A stretch of DNA of 41,784 bases from Sphingomonas sp. Leaf412 (GTDB lineage Bacteria; Pseudomonadota; Alphaproteobacteria; Sphingomonadales; Sphingomonadaceae): positions 305,273 through 347,056 of the forward strand of contig NZ_LMQP01000004.1 in the NCBI RefSeq assembly GCF_001425405.1, read 5' to 3'. The position numbers were made by a program, and so were the translations under genes. Below the pieces are notes generated by a model, which was not told the DNA's origin, searched no databases, and saw only the letters and a program-made list of their open reading frames with translations. Below, piece after piece: positions 24,982 through 32,442 of the stretch (the first letter of the stretch is position 1; each line of letters begins with the position of its first letter).

Positions 24982-25200
24982 GGGGGCAAGGTAGGGAGTG
25001 GTTGGGGCGAAGGTAAGGCGGCTTCCAATCGAACGGCTGCGTCCGCCACGCCTCCCCGTTCTCCCGCGAAGGCGGGAGCCCAGACTGTGTCCCCGCCTTG
25101 GGTCCCATCAAAGTAATACTTTGATGGGTGCCCTTCGCGGGGACACAAATGGCACATGTGCGGCCTTTGGCGCGCGCCCGTTCCGCACTACGGGTGCCGC
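24982..25200. repeat. Divergent intergenic region with nested hairpins
   Basis: The gap between the DUF2147 gene and the plus-strand membrane protein holds several inverted repeats. One is a 7-bp stem at 25061-25078 (CTCCCGC, loop GAAG). A long nested hairpin at 25088-25145 has outer arms TGTCCCCGC and inner 11-bp arms CCCATCAAAGT (25104-25114) with loop AAT. The palindrome GCACATGTGC lies at 25152-25161. The elements look like dispersed sphingomonad repeats. They leave little space for promoters, which must lie within or beside them. Confidence 0.7.
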
Positions 25201-26862
25201 ATGGCGACGATCGGACGCGTGATGGGATGGCTGGGGCGCAAGGGGTTGCTGTACCTCGCGCTCGTCGGCGCGATCCTGTTCTACTGGTCGACGCGGCCGT
25301 CGTTCGAAAGCTACGGGCGGCTGCGCGATACGGCGGCGGGGTTGCAGGCGGGGCGCGCCGACGTCGCGGCGGCGGGAACCGGCGCGATCGACGCCGCCAA
25401 TGCGCGCGTCGCGGCGGCGGGCGCGATGGGCGCGGCGGCGCTGGACGCGCGGATCGCGGCGGCGACCGCGGAAAGGGCGCCGTTGCAGGCGGCGTGCGGC
25501 GGCGATCTGGGCGCGCTGGTGCTGCGCGGTGCGGGCGGCGTGGTGGAGAACCGCAGGCGCTGTTTCCAGGCGACGATGCTGACGCGCGAGATCGACACGC
25601 TGCGCGCGATCCGCGGCAGCGTGGACGCGCGGCGGCCGGGCGAGACGGTGGATGCCGCGATCGCGCGCCACCGGCGCGTGATGGCGCGCGCGGCCGCGAT
25701 CGATCGCGCGGCGCGCGCGAAGCTGGCGATATTGGACGGCGACTACGTGCCCGATTTCCTCCAGCGCACCGACATGGCCGCGCTGCGCGTCCTGATCGCG
25801 TCCGCCGGGCGATATCACACCACGGCGCGGCGCAACGTGGAGGCGCTGACCGCGACGCAGCGCGGGGTCGCGGGCGCGACGCAGGCGGCGGGGGCGGCGA
25901 TGACGCGGGCGCGCGATGCCTATGCCGCGCTGACCGACGAGCGGGCGCGCGCGCTGACCGACAACCGCATCGAGCAGGCGCGGACCTGGGCGGAGGCGAA
26001 CGAGGTGCCGCGCGCGATGCGCGCGGCGGGGATCGCGCTGCTGCTGATCCTCGCCATGCCGCTGCTGATCCGGCTGTTCTGCTATTACGTCCTCGCGCCG
26101 GTCGCGATGCGGCGCGCGGCGATCCGGCTGGCGGTGCCGGGCGGTGCGGGGGTGGCGATCCCGCCCGCGGACCGGTCCGCGACATCCGTCGGCGTGCGAC
26201 TGGACGAGGGGTGGGAAGTGCTGGTCCGGCAGGATTATTTGCAGACCACCAGCCATGCGGGCGCGAAGGGGACGCAATGGCTGCTGGACTGGCGCCATCC
26301 CTTCGCCAGCGTCGTCACCGGCCTGACCTTCCTGACGCGCATCCGCGGTGCGGGCGAGGTGACGACCGTGTCGGCGACGCGCGATCCGTTCGCGGAGGTG
26401 ACGGTGGTGGACCTGCCCGACGGCGCCGCGTGCGTGCTGCATCCGCGCGCGCTCGCGGCGGTGGCGCAGCCGATCGGGCGGGCGTTGCGGGTGACCAGTC
26501 ACTGGCGGCTGGGGTCGCTCAACGCGTGGCTGACGCTGCAATTGCGCTACCTGGTCTTCCACGGGCCCGCGCGGCTGGTGGTGAAGGGCGGGCGGGGCGT
26601 GCGGGTCGAGCGGGCGGAGCGCGGGCGCGTGTTCGGGCAGGACCAGCTGGTCGGCTTCTCCGCCGACCTCGCCTATTCGGTCACGCGGACCGAGACGTTC
26701 TGGCCGTATTTGCTGGGGCGCGAATCGCTGCTGAAGGACCGGGTGGAGGCGGGCGGCGGGGTGCTGATCGTGGAGGAGGCGCCGTTCGCGGGGCGGCGCG
26801 CGGGGCCGGCGCGGGGGATCGAGGGGATGATCGACGCAGGGCTGAAGATGTTCGGGATGTGA
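25201..26862 (+). CDS. Two-helix membrane protein with coiled coil and possible AIM24-like domain
   Basis: A 553-residue protein I do not recognise with certainty. It starts with a membrane helix (about residues 13-28), followed by a long Ala/Arg-rich region that is predicted by eye to be helical or coiled coil (about 40-280). A second membrane segment, ALLLILAMPLLIRLFCYYVLAP, lies at about 280-301. The C-terminal 200 residues are beta-rich (VGVRLDEGWEVLVRQDYLQT, then DQLVGFSADLAYSVTRTETFWPYL and GGGVLIVEEAP) and faintly resemble the AIM24/TIGR00266 fold. The start could also be ATG at 25156, inside the repeat region; neither has a strong ribosome-binding site. It stands alone between two repeat-rich gaps. 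Confidence 0.75.
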   Translation: MATIGRVMGWLGRKGLLYLALVGAILFYWSTRPSFESYGRLRDTAAGLQAGRADVAAAGTGAIDAANARVAAAGAMGAAALDARIAAATAERAPLQAACGGDLGALVLRGAGGVVENRRRCFQATMLTREIDTLRAIRGSVDARRPGETVDAAIARHRRVMARAAAIDRAARAKLAILDGDYVPDFLQRTDMAALRVLIASAGRYHTTARRNVEALTATQRGVAGATQAAGAAMTRARDAYAALTDERARALTDNRIEQARTWAEANEVPRAMRAAGIALLLILAMPLLIRLFCYYVLAPVAMRRAAIRLAVPGGAGVAIPPADRSATSVGVRLDEGWEVLVRQDYLQTTSHAGAKGTQWLLDWRHPFASVVTGLTFLTRIRGAGEVTTVSATRDPFAEVTVVDLPDGAACVLHPRALAAVAQPIGRALRVTSHWRLGSLNAWLTLQLRYLVFHGPARLVVKGGRGVRVERAERGRVFGQDQLVGFSADLAYSVTRTETFWPYLLGRESLLKDRVEAGGGVLIVEEAPFAGRRAGPARGIEGMIDAGLKMFGM

Positions 26863-26874
26863 GGGGGGGCTGCG

Positions 26875-26970
26875 GTCATTCCGGACCTGATCCGGCGTCC
26901 ATCGGAGCGCGAGAGAAACGGACCCTATCCTCGCCGCACGATGGACCCCGGATCAAGTCCGGGGTGACGG
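26875..26970. repeat. Double-hairpin repeat, copy 1
   Basis: First of three copies of a roughly 95-bp element. Its second hairpin at 26945-26965 has arms ACCCCGGA and TCCGGGGT with loop TCAAG. Its first hairpin (26881-26895, CCGGA with loop CCTGA) is shortened. It lies downstream of the AIM24-like gene, 60 bp before copy 2 begins. Confidence 0.8.
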
Positions 26971-27024
26971 ATGTGCGCAGGACTCGCGTCGCCCTGTCGC
27001 GCACGTGACGTTGCCAGACCACCC

Positions 27025-27118
27025 GTCATGCCGGACTTGTTCCGGCATCCACCGCACCGCAAGAACAGACAGCGTCATGTCGCAGCACGGTGGACCCCGG
27101 GACGAGCCCGGGGTGACG
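27025..27118. repeat. Double-hairpin repeat, copy 2
   Basis: Second copy, directly before ubiA. Hairpin one at 27028-27048 has arms ATGCCGGA and TCCGGCAT with loop CTTGT. Hairpin two at 27094-27114 has arms ACCCCGGG and CCCGGGGT with loop ACGAG. The stem bases differ from those of the other copies in paired fashion. Confidence 0.85.
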
Positions 27119-27139
27119 AAGAAGGGTAGGAATGGGTAG

Positions 27140-28054
27140 ATGCCCCCCATGACCGCCATCGTCCCCGACAGCGAGGCCCGCGGGCTCGTCGCCGCTTTGC
27201 CCCCGCGCGTGCGGGCCTTCGCCTTGCTGGCGCGGTTCGACCGGCCGATCGGGTGGTGGCTGCTGTTCTGGCCCGGCGCGTGGGGCGTCGCGCTGGCGGG
27301 GCAGGCGTTCGCGCGCTGGGACCTGCTGCTGTGGCTGCTCGTCGGAAGCATCGCGATGCGCGGCGCGGGGTGCGTGTACAACGACATCGTCGACCGCGAC
27401 CTGGACCGGCAGGTCGCCCGCACGCGGGACCGCCCGCTGGCGAGCGGCGCGGTGTCGGTGCGCGCGGCGTGGGTGTGGCTGGTCGCGCTCGCGCTCGTCG
27501 GGCTGGTCGTGCTGCTGCAACTGCGCCTGCCCGCCGCGATCGTGGCGCTCGTCGCGCTGGCGCCGGTGGCGGCCTATCCGTTCATGAAGCGGATCACCTG
27601 GTGGCCGCAGGCGTGGCTGGGGATGGTGTTCAGCTGGGCCGCGCTGGTGGGCTGGACCGAAGGGTGGGGCGCGCCGACGTGGCCGGGCCTGACGCTGTAT
27701 GCGGGGACGATCCTGTGGGTCGTGGGCTATGACACGATCTACGCATTGCAGGACCGCGAGGACGACGCACTGGTCGGCATCCGCTCCAGCGCGCTGCGGC
27801 TGGGCGCGCATGTGCGGGCGGGGGTGGCGGGATGCTACGCGCTGGCGGTGATATTGTGGGGCGCGGCGCTGTGGCAGGTGCGCGCCGATCCGCTGGTGTT
27901 CCTGGCGCTGCTGCCCGCCGCGGCGCATCTGTCCTGGCAGGTCGCGACGCTGCGCCCCGACGACGGCGCAGGGGCACTGGCGCGGTTCCGGTCGAACCGG
28001 TTCGCGGGGCTGCTGGTGTTCCTGGCGTGCGTGACGGTGGGGACGATGATCTGA
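27140..28054 (+). CDS. ubiA: 4-hydroxybenzoate polyprenyltransferase
   Basis: A 304-residue membrane prenyltransferase that attaches the polyprenyl tail to 4-hydroxybenzoate in ubiquinone synthesis. Both Asp-rich, Mg-diphosphate-binding motifs are visible: NDIVDRDLDRQVARTRDRPL at about residue 78, and YDTIYALQDREDD at about residue 200. About eight hydrophobic helices are present. The N-terminal FDRPIGWWLLFWPGAWG is typical of UbiA. Start ATG at 27140 has AGGA eight bases upstream; ATG at 27149 is possible. The ubiquinol made feeds the respiratory chain, though the oxidase in this window takes electrons from cytochrome c. A 7-bp hairpin follows at 28097-28114. Confidence 0.95.
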   Translation: MPPMTAIVPDSEARGLVAALPPRVRAFALLARFDRPIGWWLLFWPGAWGVALAGQAFARWDLLLWLLVGSIAMRGAGCVYNDIVDRDLDRQVARTRDRPLASGAVSVRAAWVWLVALALVGLVVLLQLRLPAAIVALVALAPVAAYPFMKRITWWPQAWLGMVFSWAALVGWTEGWGAPTWPGLTLYAGTILWVVGYDTIYALQDREDDALVGIRSSALRLGAHVRAGVAGCYALAVILWGAALWQVRADPLVFLALLPAAAHLSWQVATLRPDDGAGALARFRSNRFAGLLVFLACVTVGTMI

Positions 28055-28319
28055 TCGTTCTCGCGCAGGCGCGGAGGTGTTGCGTTCGTCGCCGTCGTCT
28101 CGCATCAGCGAGACCTTCATACTCGTCGCCAGCCGATCGCGGAGGGGCTGCTGTCGCAGCCGACGTGGCAATGGCCACGACGCCTCCGCGTTCTCTGCGC
28201 CTCGGCGCGAACACCCCTTCTTCCTCCGCGCCTCCGCGCCTCCGCGTGACCCCCCTGCCCGCTGCGTCTTCGCGCGAACCACCCTTGGCCTCGCCCGCGC
28301 CCGCGCCTAAGTCCGCTTC
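28055..28319. other. Repeat-like intergenic region without a gene
   Basis: The 265 bp between ubiA and pmbA hold no supported gene. A hairpin at 28097-28114 (GTCTCGC, loop ATCA) could end ubiA transcription. Between about 28185 and 28250 there are several close copies of CTCCGCG and GCGCCTCCGCG, the look of a decayed dispersed repeat. Confidence 0.55.
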
Positions 28320-29666
28320 ATGCTGACCCCCGATCAGGCGCAGGAGCGCGCCCAGGATATCGTCCGCCGCGCGATCGCCGCGGGTGCCGACGCCGCCGAT
28401 GCCGTCTTCGCCGCGGATGCCGCGACCGAGGTGTCGGTCAGACTGGGCAAGCTGGAGGACGTCGGCCGGTCCGAATCGCAGGACCTGGGCCTGCGCGTGT
28501 TCGTCGGGCGCCGGTCCGCCAGCGTGTCGAGCACCGACCTGTCGGGCGAGGCGCTGGAGCAGCTCGCCGCGCGCGCGGTCGCGATGGCGCGGGAGGCGCC
28601 GGAGGATCGCTGGGCGGGCCTCGCGCCGCAGGAGCGGCTGATGCATGGCGCCCCGCCGCTGCTCGACCTGGCCGACCATGCCGACGCCACGCCCGAACGG
28701 CTGCGCGACGCGGCGGCGGAAGCGGAGGATGCCGCGCGCGCGGTCGACGGCGTGACCAACAGCGAGGGCGGCGGCGCGTCGGCGTCCGAAAGCGTGTGGG
28801 CGCTGGCCACCAGCCACGGCTTCGCGGGCGCGTATTGCACCACCGGCTACGGCATTTCCGCCAGCGTCATCGCGGGCACGGGCGCGGGGATGCAGCGCGA
28901 CTACGACTTCCATTCCGCGCGCCACCGCGACCGGCTGGACCGCGCCGCCGACATCGGCCGCCGCGCGGGCGAGCGCGCGGTCGCGCGGCTGGACCCCGGC
29001 AAGGTGGCGAGCGGGCCGATGCCGGTGGTGTTCGAGCCGCGACTGGGGTCCAGCCTGATCGCGCACCTGACCGGCGCGATCGCGGGACAGGCGATCGCGC
29101 GCAAGACCAGCTTCCTGCTCGACGCGCTGGGCACGCGCGTCTTCGCGCCCGGCATCTGCATCCGCGACGATCCGCATCGCCCGCACGGCCTGCGCAGCCG
29201 CCCGTTCGACGGCGAGGGCCTGCCCGTGTCGCCGGTCGCGCTGGTCGAGGACGGGATGCTGGAGACGTGGCTGCTCGACAGCGCGTCGGCGCGGCAGCTG
29301 GGGCTGGAGCCGACCGGCCATGCGTCGCGCGGCATCGGCGGCGGGCCGGGGGTGACGACCAGCAACCTGTACATGGAAGCGGGCAAGGTGCCCGTCGCGA
29401 CGCTGATCGCGGACATCGCGGACGGCGTGTACGTGACCGAGCTGATCGGACAGGGCGTGAACCCGGTCACCGGCGACTACAGCCGCGGCGCCGCGGGCTT
29501 CCGCATCGTGGACGGCGAGATCGCGGGTCCGGTGGCGGAATTCACGATCGCGGGCAACCTGACCGACATGTTCCGGCAGCTGACCCCCGCCAACGACCTC
29601 GCCTTTCGCTACGGCGTGAACGTGCCGACGATCCGTGTGGACGGCATGACGGTCGCGGGTGGCTGA
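28320..29666 (+). CDS. pmbA: TldE/PmbA-family metalloprotease component
   Basis: A 448-residue protein of the TldD/PmbA family. In E. coli PmbA (TldE) forms a heterodimeric protease with TldD that trims modified peptides such as microcin B17 precursor and degrades CcdA. TldE itself lacks the metal site, and I see no HExxxH in this protein, which fits TldE rather than TldD. Visible family features: QDLGLRVFVGRRSASVSSTDLS, RARHRDRLDRAADIGRRAG-like helix, LLDSASARQLGL, and GVNPVTGDYSRGAAGFRI near the C-terminus. No tldD lies in the window. It overlaps the following phosphatase gene by 8 bp. The ATG at 28320 has no clear ribosome-binding site. Confidence 0.93.
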   Translation: MLTPDQAQERAQDIVRRAIAAGADAADAVFAADAATEVSVRLGKLEDVGRSESQDLGLRVFVGRRSASVSSTDLSGEALEQLAARAVAMAREAPEDRWAGLAPQERLMHGAPPLLDLADHADATPERLRDAAAEAEDAARAVDGVTNSEGGGASASESVWALATSHGFAGAYCTTGYGISASVIAGTGAGMQRDYDFHSARHRDRLDRAADIGRRAGERAVARLDPGKVASGPMPVVFEPRLGSSLIAHLTGAIAGQAIARKTSFLLDALGTRVFAPGICIRDDPHRPHGLRSRPFDGEGLPVSPVALVEDGMLETWLLDSASARQLGLEPTGHASRGIGGGPGVTTSNLYMEAGKVPVATLIADIADGVYVTELIGQGVNPVTGDYSRGAAGFRIVDGEIAGPVAEFTIAGNLTDMFRQLTPANDLAFRYGVNVPTIRVDGMTVAGG

Positions 29667-30441
29667 CCCCGCGCTGGCAGAGGCGGTCGCGGGGATCGCG
29701 CGCGAGGCAGGGCAGCTCGCCTTCGCGCGCTGGCGCACCGATTTCGCGCGGTGGGAGAAATCGCCGGGCAGCCCGGTGTGCGAGGTCGACCTGGACATCG
29801 ACCGGATGCTGCGCGCGCGGCTGACCGCGCTGCTACCCGAGGCCGGCTGGCTGTCGGAGGAGACGGCGGACAATGCGGACCGGCTGGCGGCGCGGCGGGT
29901 TTGGGTGGTCGATCCGATCGACGGCACGCGCGACTATATCCGGGGGCGACCCGGCTGGTGCGTGTCGATCGCGCTGATCGAGGACGGGCGGCCGGTGCTG
30001 GGCGTGCTGGACGCGCCCGCGCGGGGCGAGACATGGACCGCGGCGGCGGGCGGCGGCGCGACGCTGAACGGCGCGGGCGTGCGGGCGGGGACGCGCGCGA
30101 TGCTGGACGGCGCGCGCGTGCCGGTGGACGCCCTGCCCAAGGCCGACCGCATCCTGACCGCGGTGGAGAAGCCCAATTCCATCGCGCTGCGCATCGCGAT
30201 GGTCGCCGACGACCGCGCCGACCTGGTCGCGACGCTGCGCTGGGGCAACGAATGGGACATCGCCGCCGCGGTGCTGTTAGCGGCGGAGGCGGGCGCCGCG
30301 GCGACCGACGCCCTGGGGGCGGCGCTGGCGTTCAACAAGCCCGATCCGCGCGCGTTCGGCGTGCTGGTGAGCGCGCCGGGCATCCATGGCGCGGCGGTGG
30401 CGCATCTGGCGGAGCGGGCGGCGGTGGCGATGGGGCGGTAG
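29659..30441 (+). CDS. Inositol monophosphatase-family phosphatase, CysQ-like
   Basis: A 260-residue Mg-dependent phosphatase of the inositol monophosphatase/3'-phosphoadenosine-5'-phosphate (CysQ) family. Metal-binding residues are visible: SEETADNAD (Glu near 67), [10 protein letters not shown] at about 85-94, and [16 protein letters not shown] with the third Asp. The likely job is recycling 3'-phosphoadenosine 5'-phosphate or dephosphorylating inositol phosphate; sequence alone does not decide. The start is GTG at 29659, overlapping the end of pmbA by 8 bp, which suggests coupling. The next gene is the toxin-antitoxin module, which has its own promoter. Confidence 0.9.
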   Translation: MADPALAEAVAGIAREAGQLAFARWRTDFARWEKSPGSPVCEVDLDIDRMLRARLTALLPEAGWLSEETADNADRLAARRVWVVDPIDGTRDYIRGRPGWCVSIALIEDGRPVLGVLDAPARGETWTAAAGGGATLNGAGVRAGTRAMLDGARVPVDALPKADRILTAVEKPNSIALRIAMVADDRADLVATLRWGNEWDIAAAVLLAAEAGAAATDALGAALAFNKPDPRAFGVLVSAPGIHGAAVAHLAERAAVAMGR

Positions 30442-30456
30442 GACCCATTTCGCCAC

Positions 30457-30490
30457 TTGCTCGACTACGGGTATCCCGTATAAGCAGTCC
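30457..30490 (+). promoter_or_regulatory. Toxin-antitoxin promoter with palindromic operator
   Basis: TTGCTC (30457-30462) and TATAAG (30479-30484), 16 bp apart, make a fair promoter. Between them and overlapping the -10 box is the palindrome TACGGG-TAT-CCCGTA at 30466-30480, a natural operator for the antitoxin. Transcription should begin at about 30490-30491, at or next to the toxin ATG, so the message may be leaderless. No ribosome-binding site precedes the ATG. Confidence 0.6.
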
Positions 30491-30832
30491 ATGCAGGCGG
30501 TCATCGAAACCAGTGCCTATCTCGCCGCGGCGAAGGATGCCGGGATGACCGTGGAAGAGCAGCAGGCGGTGGTCGACCTCATCGCCGCGAAGCCGGATGC
30601 CGGCAAGATCATGCCGGGGTGCGGCGGCGCGCGAAAGTTACGGGTGGCACGGCCCGGCGGCGGAAAATCCGGCGGGTATCGGATTATCACCTATTATGCG
30701 GGCATCGACACCCCCACCTTCCTGATTACCGTGTTCGGGAAGAACGAGAAGACGAACCTGACCAAGGGCGAACGCAATGCGCTCGCGGTCCTGACGAAGA
30801 CACTGACGGACAGCCTCGCGAGGAAGACATGA
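30491..30832 (+). CDS. RelE/HigB-type toxin
   Basis: A 113-residue toxin-like protein of the RelE/ParE superfamily. Recognisable parts are [33 protein letters not shown] sequence (residues about 40-68, here with a start of KIMPGCGG), typical of RelE toxins with a Gly-Gly-Arg strand, and the C-terminal [21 protein letters not shown], close to the NEKxNLT segment of HigB/RelE-like families. Such toxins cleave mRNA on the ribosome. The gene precedes and overlaps its antitoxin by ATGA, the toxin-first order of HigBA-like modules. The start ATG at 30491 was chosen because homology begins there and the promoter sits just upstream. Confidence 0.88.
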   Translation: MQAVIETSAYLAAAKDAGMTVEEQQAVVDLIAAKPDAGKIMPGCGGARKLRVARPGGGKSGGYRIITYYAGIDTPTFLITVFGKNEKTNLTKGERNALAVLTKTLTDSLARKT

Positions 30833-31113
30833 AAAGCGCTTTCGACAAGATCGCAGCCGGCCTCGACGACGCCATTGCGCATGCCAACGGCCAAGCCGGG
30901 CGGGGCAAGCTCGCCACGCCGATCGACGTGGCCGCCATCCGCAAGCGCACGGGCAAGACGCAGGACCAGTTCGCCCGGGCATATCATCTGCCGCTGGGAA
31001 CGGTGCGCGACTGGGAACAGTGTCGCAGCCAGCCCGACGCCCCGGCGCGGGTCCTGCTGGCGCTGATCGGCGCCGCGCCGGACACGATCGAACAGCTTGT
31101 GCAGCGCGGGTAG
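30829..31113 (+). CDS. HTH antitoxin (Xre/HigA-like)
   Basis: A 94-residue DNA-binding antitoxin. The C-terminal half holds a helix-turn-helix of the Xre/HigA kind: [19 protein letters not shown], then [20 protein letters not shown]. The N-terminal half is likely to bind the toxin. Its start codon overlaps the toxin stop (ATGA), so the two are made in one message. It would repress the operon by binding the palindrome at 30466-30480. Resembles NadS/HigA antitoxins. Confidence 0.9.
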   Translation: MKSAFDKIAAGLDDAIAHANGQAGRGKLATPIDVAAIRKRTGKTQDQFARAYHLPLGTVRDWEQCRSQPDAPARVLLALIGAAPDTIEQLVQRG

Positions 31114-31135
31114 ATCGCGCGATCCGAACCGCCCC

Positions 31136-31465
31136 CTACCGCCGCCGCCGGTCCTTCGCCGGCATCGGCCGCAGCCGCACGCCGATCGTCAGCACCAGCG
31201 GCCACCACAGCGTATTGAACACGTCCAGTGTCGTGTCGGGCCAGCGCCACGACCCGTAATGCATCCGGTCGAGCACCTCGTTCGCCGTTTCCGCGGCGAC
31301 GACGAACCAGAAGGGGATGAACGTCCCCAGCCCGCGTCCGGTCAGCACGCGCGCGACGATCAGGACGGCCATGCCCGCGTGGATGTGCAGGATCGCGTCG
31401 GGCAGGCCGGTGCCGTCGCCGATCCACTGGACGAACCGGAACCATAGGGCGGGGATGTCGGTCAA
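31136..31465 (-). CDS. Small three-helix membrane protein, unknown function
   Basis: A 109-residue protein with three hydrophobic segments (about residues 5-20 weakly, 30-50, 50-62 and 80-97) and a strongly basic C-terminus (RPMPAKDRRRR) that should face the cytoplasm. Patterns such as HIHAGMAVLIVARV and FWFVVAAETANEVLDRM give a faint likeness to small VanZ-like proteins, but I cannot assign a family. Convergent to the antitoxin gene. It is a single gene, followed upstream by a repeat. Confidence 0.75.
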   Translation of the reverse strand: MTDIPALWFRFVQWIGDGTGLPDAILHIHAGMAVLIVARVLTGRGLGTFIPFWFVVAAETANEVLDRMHYGSWRWPDTTLDVFNTLWWPLVLTIGVRLRPMPAKDRRRR

Positions 31466-31532
31466 GTAGTCGTTATCCTATCGCGCATGGACGCCGCGCG
31501 GCCTTCGTCAGACCGTTGCAGAAATCATCTCC

Positions 31533-31628
31533 GTCATGCCGGGCGTGTCCCGGCATCCACCGTGCCGCGAGAGCAGAAGCCGTTGATCCGGCGGCACGAT
31601 GGACCCCGGAACAAGTCCGGGGTGACGG
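31533..31628. repeat. Double-hairpin repeat, copy 3
   Basis: Third copy of the element. Hairpin one at 31536-31556 has arms ATGCCGGG and CCCGGCAT with loop CGTGT; hairpin two at 31603-31623 has arms ACCCCGGA and TCCGGGGT with loop ACAAG. It lies between the small membrane protein and the phosphomannomutase operon; the rest of that gap shows nothing. Confidence 0.85.
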
Positions 31629-31695
31629 TGTGCTGGTGGCTACTCGCCGGGTGTCCCAAACGTCCCGCCGTCGTAGAGATGCACACTAGCCCCGC

Positions 31696-32442
31696 TCACT
31701 TCTGGCAGGCGACGATCGCGGTCACGACGCTGATTGTTTCGGCCGGATCGCGGACCTTCACGACGTCGACGCCGGCTTCCTTCGCCGGATAATCGTTGCC
31801 GCCGGGGAAGATCGCGTCGCCGATGAACAGCATATCGGCAAGGGTATAGCCGCTATGCTCCGCCAGCTTCCTCAGGCCGTAGCCCTTGTCCACGCCCTCG
31901 CGGGTGATGTCGATCGAGGTCGCGCCGCCCATGTTGATGGCGAGGCCGGGGAGCCGCTGCTTCAGGTCGGCCTGGATGACCTTGCGCTTCTCGAACTTGG
32001 GATCCCAATGCTCCTTCTCCTCGATCGGCGCCTGCTGGCCGAGCGCGCTGAAGGTGATCTGGCTACCGCGATCCTCGATCCGTTCGCCCCACGTCTTCTC
32101 GGGCGCGAAGCCGGTGGCGTCGAGCGACGCGGTGAAGGCGTCGACGATCTTCTTCCGCTCCGCGTCGTCGAACAGTTCGGCGTAGACCGTCTGCCACGCA
32201 GCCTCGCGATGGACGAACAGCTTCGTCCCCGTGGTGGGCATCATCCACAATCGCGACAGGTCGGCGCGCCCGGGAAGGTTCTGCACGATCTGCTTCTCGA
32301 ACTGCGGCCAGTCGCCGCCGGAGATGACCGCGACGTCGGCGACCTGGAGCAGGTCGGACAATGCCTCGCCCATGTCGGGCTGCACCGCCTGCTTGCTCAA
32401 TGCCAGCGTGCCGTCGAGGTCGAAGGCGACGAGCTTCTTCAT
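31696..32442 (-). CDS. Eukaryotic-type phosphomannomutase (HAD-IIB)
   Basis: A 248-residue HAD-superfamily enzyme that strongly recalls the alpha-phosphomannomutases of eukaryotes (PMM2 type) rather than the usual bacterial ManB/AlgC family. Seen: the nucleophile motif FDLDGTL with Asp8 and Asp10, VISGGDWPQFEKQI (motif II and start of the cap), the cap signature SQITFSALGQQAP, HWDPKFEKRKVIQADL, GGATSIDITREGVDKG and IGDAIFPGGNDYPAKEAG near the C-terminus. It would interconvert mannose-6-phosphate and mannose-1-phosphate, the precursor of GDP-mannose. The start ATG directly follows the stop of the Cof-type gene (TGAATG). Third gene of the gnd operon. It could instead be a phosphatase with this fold. 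Confidence 0.85.
   Translation of the reverse strand: MKKLVAFDLDGTLALSKQAVQPDMGEALSDLLQVADVAVISGGDWPQFEKQIVQNLPGRADLSRLWMMPTTGTKLFVHREAAWQTVYAELFDDAERKKIVDAFTASLDATGFAPEKTWGERIEDRGSQITFSALGQQAPIEEKEHWDPKFEKRKVIQADLKQRLPGLAINMGGATSIDITREGVDKGYGLRKLAEHSGYTLADMLFIGDAIFPGGNDYPAKEAGVDVVKVRDPAETISVVTAIVACQK

Noticed and set aside
26875..27118. Two nearby repeat copies considered as the start of a CRISPR array
   Set aside because: Units are about 95 bp, palindromic and imperfect, spaced irregularly, and no cas genes are present.
28055..28319. Short open frames between ubiA and pmbA
   Set aside because: They run through repeat-like sequence and lack motifs, start signals and normal codon use.
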